From contig CAMFDH010000094.1 of assembly GCA_945949035.1 (NCBI GenBank), forward strand, positions 1-5,916: a stretch of DNA of 5,916 nucleotides, read 5' to 3'. Under the pieces are notes generated by a model, which did not search any database, was not told the DNA's origin, and saw nothing but the letters and a program-made list of their open reading frames with translations. A program made the translations under genes and the position numbers. This DNA comes from an uncultured Actinomyces sp. (GTDB lineage Bacteria > Actinomycetota > Actinomycetes > Actinomycetales > Actinomycetaceae). Below, piece after piece: positions 1 through 5,916 of this stretch (position 1 is its first letter; each line of letters opens with the position of its first letter).

Positions 1-68
1 TTGAAGTTGCTTCATCTTCTGTTCTTGGGGCCGCATGGTGCGGCCGTTATCTGGGTTCGACCTGGGTC
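1..68. other. left flank with a short hairpin and a possible gene edge
   Basis: The segment to the left of guaB3 contains a perfect 7-bp inverted repeat (29-35 with 39-45, GGCCGCA / TGCGGCC, 3-base loop). No T-run follows on either strand, so it is not a standard intrinsic terminator. On the minus strand an open frame begins at an ATG (34-36), reads M-R-P-Q-E-Q-K-M-K-Q-L-Q and leaves the window, so it could be the start of the next gene downstream of guaB3. Its start lacks a convincing ribosome binding site. Twelve codons are too few to assign it, so it is not called as a CDS. Confidence 0.25.
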
Positions 69-76
69 TCAGGTCG
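58..76 (-). terminator. hairpin across the guaB3 stop codon
   Basis: CGACCTG (58-64) and CAGGTCG (70-76) form a perfect 7-bp stem with a 5-base loop. The guaB3 stop codon (69-71) falls at the loop/stem boundary. With the second hairpin at 29-45 it makes two stems in tandem just after guaB3. No U-tract follows on the minus strand, so it may be a weak or factor-assisted terminator, a 3'-end stabiliser, or chance. Confidence 0.25.
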
Positions 77-1193
77 GTCGGTAGGGACTCACTACGACCT
101 CGACCCTCTGCAGGTCCTTGACTTCGGCGTATCCGGTGGTCGCCATGGCTCGCTTGAGGGCACCGACAAAGTTGAGGAAGCCGTCGTCTCGAACCGAGGG
201 ACCGTAGAGGATCTGCTCGAAAGAGCCAACGGTTCCGACGCGGGCCCTGTGTCCCCTGGGGACCTCGGGGTGCGTTGCCTCTGAGCCCCAGTGCCAGCCC
301 TGTCCGGGGGCCTCGGTCGCGCGTGCCAGCGCAGCTCCGAGCATGACCGCATCGGCTCCGCAAGCGATCGCCTTGATCATGTCTCCGCTACGCCCCATGC
401 CCCCGTCTGCGATGACGTGGACGTAACGTCCCCCAGACTCATCCAGGTAGTCACGACGAGCTGCCGCAACATCCGCGATGGCAGTTGCGTTCGGGGCATG
501 AATCCCCAGGGACTGGCGCGTCGAATGCGCTGCGCCCCCACCGAATCCAACCAGCACACCCGCCGCACCCGTCCTCATCAGGTGTAGGGCGGCCGTGTAC
601 GTGGCGACCCCGCCGACAACCACTGGTACATCCAGTTCATAGATGAAGCGCTTCAGGTTGAGGGGCTCCGCGCGGCCGGAGACATGTTCGGCGGAGACGG
701 TCGATCCACGAATCACGAACAGTTCGATGCCTGCTTCAACCGCGGTGCGCCAGTAGCGCTGGGTCCGCTGTGGCGAGAGGCGTCCGGCAACCGTGACACC
801 TGCCGCCCGAATCTCTTCCAGTCGCTGGCCGATCAGGTCATCCTGGATGGGGGCAGAGTAGATCTGCTGTAGACGCGCTGTAATCAGATCATCCGACAGC
901 TCTGCGATCTCCTGGAGAAGCGGCAGCGGATCCTCATACCGGGTCCAGAGCCCGTCAAGGTCGAGGACACCCACCCCGCCCAGCCGACCGAACTCAATCG
1001 CAGTCTGCGGGCTCATAACCGAGTCCATGGGAGCCGCCAACACCGGAATATCCAGGTGGAAGGCATCCAGCTGCCACGAAACATTAACATCTTCAGGATC
1101 GCGGGTGCGTCGCGCCGGGATGAGCGCAATGTCATCGAGACTGTACGCCCTGCGGCCCCGCTTACCCCGTCCGATTTCGACCTCATAGCTCAC
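69..1193 (-). CDS. guaB3: GuaB3 family IMP dehydrogenase-related protein
   Basis: This 374-residue TIM-barrel protein belongs to the IMPDH/GMP reductase superfamily, and its sequence is typical of actinobacterial GuaB3. It has the N-terminal signature EIGRGKRGRRAYSLDDI (residues 6-22), then AAPMDSV (53-59), and IADGGMGRSGD (261-271), the phosphate-binding region shared with IMPDH. Unlike GuaB it has no CBS pair, hence the shorter length, and I find no Arg-Tyr flap dyad. In the catalytic loop GGGAAHSTR (218-226), His223 aligns with the catalytic Cys of GuaB. Cyanobacterial GuaB3 proteins keep that Cys and have been reported as GMP reductases; the activity of actinobacterial forms is unsettled. 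The start is GTG: an in-frame TAA lies only two codons upstream, and the conserved N-terminus begins within six residues. No Shine-Dalgarno is suitably spaced, but a -10-like box lies 7 bases upstream, suggesting leaderless translation. It is divergent from the exonuclease gene. Confidence 0.95.
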   Translation of the reverse strand: MSYEVEIGRGKRGRRAYSLDDIALIPARRTRDPEDVNVSWQLDAFHLDIPVLAAPMDSVMSPQTAIEFGRLGGVGVLDLDGLWTRYEDPLPLLQEIAELSDDLITARLQQIYSAPIQDDLIGQRLEEIRAAGVTVAGRLSPQRTQRYWRTAVEAGIELFVIRGSTVSAEHVSGRAEPLNLKRFIYELDVPVVVGGVATYTAALHLMRTGAAGVLVGFGGGAAHSTRQSLGIHAPNATAIADVAAARRDYLDESGGRYVHVIADGGMGRSGDMIKAIACGADAVMLGAALARATEAPGQGWHWGSEATHPEVPRGHRARVGTVGSFEQILYGPSVRDDGFLNFVGALKRAMATTGYAEVKDLQRVEVVVSPYRPT

Positions 1194-1200
1194 GGTTTAC

Positions 1201-1206
1201 AGTCTA
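1201..1206 (-). promoter_or_regulatory. putative guaB3 -10 box, leaderless arrangement
   Basis: On the minus strand TAGACT (fits TAnnnT) is followed by 7 bases and then the GTG start of guaB3, which would place the transcription start at or next to the start codon. The only purine-rich stretch (GGATGAGGAAG) is about 17 bases from the GTG, too far for a Shine-Dalgarno. No good -35 is visible about 17 bases further upstream. The leaderless reading is inferred from spacing. Confidence 0.45.
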
Positions 1207-1269
1207 TGTTCTTCCTCATCCTTAATCGGGGGACCTAGGGCGGTTGTCGAACTTGTCGGAGCCGTGGGT

Positions 1270-1275
1270 GACAAT
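1270..1275 (+). promoter_or_regulatory. putative -10 box of the exonuclease gene, leaderless arrangement
   Basis: GACAAT is followed by exactly 6 bases and then ATG at 1282, the spacing expected if transcription starts at the A of ATG. It matches TAnnnT except at its first base. TTGTCG at 1244-1249 could be a -35 but the spacer would be 20 bases; a second TTGTCG at 1253-1258 is too close. If this promoter is right, the upstream GTG at 1264 is not in the transcript. Confidence 0.35.
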
Positions 1276-1281
1276 GGTGGC

Positions 1282-3548
<2,267 letters not shown>

Positions 3549-3788
3549 TCCGTGCCACCCACTGAAGCCCACATCCCGGACAGCGAGAATGACCAAGCGA
3601 ACAGTCTTCAGAAGCCCGTGTTTGCAAGGGTTGACGGGACGGATTAGATGAGGGCTTTCCGGCAGTTTTTGAGAGGTTTACGCACCTCGTTATGCGGGTT
3701 CATCCCAGCCACATACCCGCTGTTCACATCTTGTTTGGACAAAAAGTACGCCCTCAGCGCTAATTTCATGCCAGATACGTCAACTTCC

Positions 3789-3818
3789 TTGTAATTCAGC
3801 GCCGTTATTCAATATGCT
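3789..3818 (+). promoter_or_regulatory. putative whiB3 promoter
   Basis: TTGTAA (3789-3794) and TATGCT (3813-3818) are separated by 18 bases and fit a sigma-A-like promoter (TTGnnn / TAnnnT). Transcription would begin near 3825 and leave a leader of about 70 bases that includes the AGGGGAG ribosome binding site. An alternative upstream pair, TTGGAC (3735-3740) with GCTAAT (3759-3764), 18 bases apart, is also possible. Confidence 0.4.
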
Positions 3819-3878
3819 TTCAACCGTTACTGAACGTTCGAAGACGCACGGAAAGTGCCTGTCGACGAATAGTTGGCT

Positions 3879-3885
3879 AGGGGAG
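3879..3885 (+). promoter_or_regulatory. whiB3 ribosome binding site
   Basis: AGGGGAG lies 10 bases upstream of the ATG at 3896, complementary to the 16S rRNA 3' end. It supports that start and contrasts with the guaB and guaB3 starts, which have none. Confidence 0.7.
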
Positions 3886-3895
3886 TTGGCTTTAA

Positions 3896-4195
3896 ATGGC
3901 TGAGATTGCACATCTACCGGGACCTCTCATTGACAAGTGGGAATGGCAGTACCGCGGAGCTTGTCGTGAGATGGATACAGAGATTTTCTTCCACCCAGAG
4001 GGTGAGCGGGGACCATCCCGCAGGCGTCTTGCGGCAGAGGCCAAGAAGATCTGCGCGACCTGCCCGGTGATTGAAGAGTGCCGCACCCACTCGATCCTTT
4101 CCCGCGAGGCCTACGGGGTCTGGGGTGGTTTGACAGAGGAAGAGCGTCGCCGCCTGATCCGAACAGCTGATGAACAGGCACGCTTAGGCGCCTAG
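3896..4195 (+). CDS. whiB3: WhiB-family Fe-S transcriptional regulator, WhiB3/WhiD type
   Basis: A 99-residue Wbl protein. Cys23, Cys53, Cys56 and Cys62 form the C-x29-C-x2-C-x5-C set that ligates a 4Fe-4S cluster; GVWGG (74-78) is the family turn that contacts the principal sigma factor region 4; the basic tail EEERRRLIR follows. The LPGP near the N-terminus, FFHPEGERG (31-39), CPVIEECR (56-63) and YGVWGGLTE (73-81) match my recollection of M. tuberculosis WhiB3 and Streptomyces WhiD rather than WhiB1 or WhiB2. Those relatives sense redox/NO and tune lipid metabolism and virulence (WhiB3) or late sporulation (WhiD); which role applies here is unknown. The ATG is set by AGGGGAG 10 bases upstream. 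The gene is divergent from guaB and convergent with groES, as whiB3 lies relative to guaB2 and groES in M. tuberculosis. Length and motifs are intact. Confidence 0.93.
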   Translation: MAEIAHLPGPLIDKWEWQYRGACREMDTEIFFHPEGERGPSRRRLAAEAKKICATCPVIEECRTHSILSREAYGVWGGLTEEERRRLIRTADEQARLGA

Positions 4196-4217
4196 CCCCA
4201 AGATACGACCCTTGGGG
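4196..4217 (+). terminator. first hairpin after whiB3
   Basis: CCCCAAG (4196-4202) pairs perfectly with CTTGGGG (4211-4217), 8-base loop, starting on the base after the whiB3 stop. TTAAAG follows, a poor U-tract on its own. It probably assists the stronger hairpin just downstream. Confidence 0.5.
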
Positions 4218-4224
4218 TTAAAGA

Positions 4225-4264
4225 GAAAGGTCCGACCGAGTGACTCGGTCGGACCTTTCCTTTT
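4225..4264. terminator. bidirectional intrinsic terminator between whiB3 and groES
   Basis: A perfect 16-bp inverted repeat (4225-4240 with 4244-4259, 3-base loop TGA) is GC-rich at its core and ends in GAAAGG / CCTTTC. On the plus strand it is followed by CTTTTG, and on the minus strand by TCTCTTT. It can therefore stop both whiB3 and groES transcripts. It starts 6 bases past the groES stop when read on the minus strand, leaving no room for a co-transcribed groEL. Confidence 0.9.
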
Positions 4265-4270
4265 GCCCTG

Positions 4271-4564
4271 TTAGGCCAGCTTGGCCAGAACATCACGGGC
4301 TGAAAGAATCAGGTAGTTCTCTCCCGCAACTGTGACTTCGTTGCCCCCGTAGCGGCTGTAGATCACGGTATCGCCGACCGCGATGTCCATGGCAACTCGG
4401 TTACCCGAATCGTCGATGCGGCCCGGTCCAGCAGCGATGACCTCTCCCTGCTGGGGCTTCTCGGTGGCGCTGTCCGGAATGACAAGTCCTGAAGAAGTCG
4501 TCTTCTCCGCGTCTCCGGTCTTAATGACCACACGATCTTCTAGCGGCTGAATGGAGATCGACAT
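4271..4564 (-). CDS. groES: co-chaperonin GroES (Hsp10)
   Basis: This 97-residue protein is the usual GroES length. It caps GroEL as a heptameric lid during ATP-dependent protein folding in the cytosol. The signature PLEDRVVIK (7-15) opens the domain. The mobile loop with the GroEL-contacting GLVIP (26-30) follows, then the roof region [12 protein letters not shown] (37-48) and the C-terminal [15 protein letters not shown] (63-77). The frame stays open upstream to an ATG at 4672, but I place the start at ATG 4564: AAGGGAG lies 7 bases upstream and [12 protein letters not shown] is the standard N-terminus. A CIRCE operator overlapping the promoter indicates HrcA repression with heat-shock release. 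The gene is followed at once by a terminator and whiB3, so it is monocistronic. No groEL is in the window, whereas groES-groEL operons are common in many Actinomycetota. Confidence 0.97.
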   Translation of the reverse strand: MSISIQPLEDRVVIKTGDAEKTTSSGLVIPDSATEKPQQGEVIAAGPGRIDDSGNRVAMDIAVGDTVIYSRYGGNEVTVAGENYLILSARDVLAKLA

Positions 4565-4571
4565 CGTCGCA

Positions 4572-4578
4572 CTCCCTT
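4572..4578 (-). promoter_or_regulatory. groES ribosome binding site (decides start)
   Basis: On the minus strand AAGGGAG lies 7 bases before ATG 4564. It selects the 97-residue GroES over the in-frame extension to ATG 4672, which would add 36 residues with no GroES similarity. Confidence 0.85.
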
Positions 4579-4695
4579 TCTCACTGTCGTTACGTACGTT
4601 CTCAGTCGGGCTTACGCCCCGGGGCCCTGCCGTCGCGGGGGTCAGGACCTCAAACTGATCGAAGCGGCCCACTTAGACCGCTCCCATCGTCAGTT

Positions 4696-4724
4696 AGTCT
4701 AGGCGTGGCCTGGCACTCAAACAA
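4696..4724 (-). promoter_or_regulatory. groES heat-shock promoter
   Basis: On the minus strand TTGTTT (plus 4719-4724) and TAGACT (plus 4696-4701) are separated by exactly 17 bases. The -35 lies in the central spacer of the CIRCE element, so bound HrcA would block RNA polymerase. Transcription should begin near 4689, giving a leader of about 125 bases. Confidence 0.65.
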
Positions 4725-4736
4725 CCTGAGTGCCAA
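4710..4736. promoter_or_regulatory. CIRCE operator (HrcA binding site)
   Basis: CTGGCACTC-N9-GAGTGCCAA matches the consensus TTAGCACTC-N9-GAGTGCTAA. Eight base pairs of the inverted repeat (4711-4718 with 4728-4735) are perfect and the 9-base spacer is exact. CIRCE is the operator of the HrcA repressor, classically in front of groES/groEL and dnaK operons. The deviation from consensus (GG/CC in place of AG/CT) keeps the symmetry, which favours a functional site. Confidence 0.9.
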
Positions 4737-4876
4737 CCATTTGACCCGACTCCCCCAAGGGCGAACACCGGCGGGTCCGGCTGGCAGATTATCCGGTCGC
4801 AGAGGCAGTGTATGAGGCAGACTTGGGTCCTGAGAGGAGCATCTCAAGATTCTCTCGAACTGTTGCCAACCAGCCC

Positions 4877-4882
4877 GGAGGT
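4877..4882 (+). promoter_or_regulatory. ligase ribosome binding site (decides start)
   Basis: GGAGGT, a full anti-16S match, sits 6 bases before ATG 4889. The reading frame is open further upstream (for example a GTG at 4808), but this site and the family N-terminus fix the start at 4889. Confidence 0.85.
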
Positions 4883-4888
4883 CCCTCG

Positions 4889-5916
4889 ATGCCCCTTGAG
4901 TTCGCTGAATCAGAGCGCTCTTCCATCGGAGTGGAGTGGGAGCTCCAGCTGGTGGATAAAGACTCCAATGATCTGCGCCAGAGCGCCGACACCGTGATCG
5001 CTGAGGCTCGAAAGTACCCAGAGCTGTCACCGCACATCCACCGGGAAATGCTTCTCAATACCGTTGAGGTTACCTCCGGTAAACGGAACACGGTAAGTGA
5101 GTGCATGGAGGACCTCCGCTACGGAGTCACCTCGCTGCGAAACTTCACGGACCCCCTGCGGGTTGATCTGGCCACCGCCGGAACCCACCCCTTCGCGCGT
5201 CCCGCCTACCAGAGGGTCACTGATTCACGTCGCTACGCCGAGCTGGTTGATCGCACCCAGTACTGGGGCAGGCAAATGCTGCTCTACGGGGTGCACGTTC
5301 ACGTCGGGGTCGAGGATCGAAACAAGGTCCTCCCGATCGTCAACGCCCTGGTCACGCGCGCCGGTGTCCTCCAGTCACTCTCGGCCTCCTCCCCATTCTG
5401 GGCAGGCGAGGACACCAGCTACGCCTCTAACAGGGCCATGATCTTCCAGCAGCTTCCCACTGCGGGCATGACCCCCCAGTTCCACCGGTGGGAAGAGCTT
5501 GAGCGCTACCACGACGGAATGTTGAAAACCGGCGTCATTGACTCATTCGATGAGTTGCGCTGGGATATTCGCCCCTCAATCGGCCTCGGCACCATCGAAC
5601 TGCGCATCTTCGATGCCTGCACCAACATCCTTGAGGTAGAGGCCCTAGCCTCGCTCTCCCACTGCCTTGTCGACTACTACTCGCAGATGATTGATGCCGG
5701 AGAGAAGCCGCCTGTGATCCCCCAGTGGTTTGCAGATGAGAACAAGTGGCGCTCAGCCCGGTACGGGATGGAAGCCATTCTCATCTTGGATGAGGACGGC
5801 AATGAAAAGCACATCAGGGACATCGTTGAGAAGATGCTGGTTGACCTTGCTCCCACGGCTGAGAAACTCGGCTGCTCCGATGGGCTCTCAAAAGTGCGTC
5901 AGATCCTCACCTTCGG
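4889..5916 (+). CDS. carboxylate-amine ligase, GCS2/YbdK family (partial, 3' end outside window)
   Basis: 342 codons are visible before the edge, with no stop; family members are often about 370-380 residues, so most of the protein is present. Motifs in order: RSSIGVEWELQLVD (10-23), which holds the glutamate/metal-binding acidic residues; ATAGTHPFARP (95-105); YGVHVHVGVEDR (133-144); SLSASSPFWAGEDTSYASNR (163-182); RWDIRPSIGLGTIELRIFDA (224-243). These are the marks of glutamate-cysteine ligase family 2, ATP-dependent enzymes joining an amine to a gamma-carboxylate. Weak gamma-glutamylcysteine synthetase activity is known for E. coli YbdK, but most members have no proven substrate, and Actinomycetota generally make mycothiol, which does not need gamma-glutamylcysteine. 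I therefore give no symbol. ATG 4889 follows GGAGGT by 6 bases. The gene is divergent from groES, with CIRCE between them. Confidence 0.9.
   Translation, partial: MPLEFAESERSSIGVEWELQLVDKDSNDLRQSADTVIAEARKYPELSPHIHREMLLNTVEVTSGKRNTVSECMEDLRYGVTSLRNFTDPLRVDLATAGTHPFARPAYQRVTDSRRYAELVDRTQYWGRQMLLYGVHVHVGVEDRNKVLPIVNALVTRAGVLQSLSASSPFWAGEDTSYASNRAMIFQQLPTAGMTPQFHRWEELERYHDGMLKTGVIDSFDELRWDIRPSIGLGTIELRIFDACTNILEVEALASLSHCLVDYYSQMIDAGEKPPVIPQWFADENKWRSARYGMEAILILDEDGNEKHIRDIVEKMLVDLAPTAEKLGCSDGLSKVRQILTF

Larger units (their letters stand above)
4565..4888. other. 324-base divergent regulatory region groES / GCS2 ligase
   Basis: No gene is convincing here. On the groES side are its ribosome binding site, a leader of roughly 125 bases with GC-rich self-complementary patches (for example GGGC-TTAC-GCCC near 4608-4619), then the promoter with CIRCE. 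On the ligase side are TTGACC at 4741-4746 without a matching -10, a weak TTGGGT (4823-4828) / AAGATT (4846-4851) pair with a 17-base spacer, a 5-bp hairpin TGAGA/TCTCA (4831-4846), and the ligase ribosome binding site. Confidence 0.5.

Noticed and set aside
50..70. T-arm-like GGTTCGA, possible tRNA
   Set aside because: The bases around it do not form the 5-bp T stem, and no acceptor, D or anticodon arms can be built in the flanking sequence.
69..1193. guaB3 as a truncated, decaying copy of guaB
   Set aside because: It is a full-length member of its own conserved family with an intact frame and its own N- and C-terminal signatures.
1190..1219. 9-codon leader peptide on the minus strand whose TGA overlaps the guaB3 GTG
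   Set aside because: The overlap (GTGA) would suit translational coupling, but its ATG has AAGG directly abutting it rather than a spaced ribosome binding site. The predicted transcription start at the guaB3 GTG would exclude it.
1264..1281. GTG at 1264 as the exonuclease start
   Set aside because: Its GGAG is only 2 bases away, it adds six residues outside the domain, and the better-placed -10-like box favours ATG 1282. It remains possible.
3832..3839. GAACGTTC as a LexA (SOS) box
   Set aside because: Actinobacterial LexA sites have GAAC and GTTC separated by 4 bases; here they abut. Only the palindrome is noted.
4565..4672. 36-codon in-frame N-terminal extension of GroES to ATG 4672
   Set aside because: It has no resemblance to GroES, lies in the 5' leader upstream of a good ribosome binding site, and would exceed the family length. 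The frame is probably open by chance in GC-rich DNA.
5097..5441. 114-codon plus-strand frame overlapping the ligase gene
   Set aside because: It is out of frame with a clear GCS2-family protein, and its Ser/Pro/Thr/Arg-rich translation is typical of a shifted GC-rich frame.

Overview
The window carries six genes of a chromosomal housekeeping neighbourhood from a high-GC Gram-positive (Actinomycetota). The evidence is a WhiB-family Fe-S protein (a family essentially confined to Actinomycetota), the pairing of a full IMP dehydrogenase with a GuaB3 paralogue, moderately high GC, and promoter/start layouts that look leaderless. The genus cannot be fixed from the sequence alone. The non-operonic groES hints at an Actinomyces- or Bifidobacterium-like lineage rather than Mycobacterium or Streptomyces, but that is only an inference.

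Layout from left to right: guaB3 (minus) lies divergent to a DEDDh 3'-5' exonuclease gene (plus). The exonuclease gene is convergent with guaB (minus), and the two stop codons share one CTAG. A 359-base gene-free stretch then separates guaB from the divergent whiB3/whiD-type gene (plus). whiB3 is convergent with groES (minus), with a strong bidirectional terminator between them. groES is divergent from a YbdK/GCS2-family carboxylate-amine ligase (plus), which runs off the right edge. A CIRCE operator overlaps the groES promoter in that last divergent gap.

Working together: guaB makes XMP from IMP on the way to GMP, and guaB3 is its paralogue of uncertain activity with the catalytic cysteine replaced by histidine. 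The set guaB3, guaB, whiB3, groES, with the same relative orientations, matches the guaB3-guaB2...whiB3-groEL1-groES region of Mycobacterium tuberculosis as I remember it. Here sigD and the small genes between guaB and whiB3 are absent, groEL is not beside groES, and an exonuclease gene sits between the two guaB paralogues.

I see no mobile element, CRISPR array, tRNA, rRNA or defence cassette, and no clear undescribed system. The observations most worth a second look are the apparent leaderless starts of three neighbouring genes, the Cys-to-His change in GuaB3, CIRCE control of a stand-alone groES, and the uncharacterised GCS2-family enzyme beside it.
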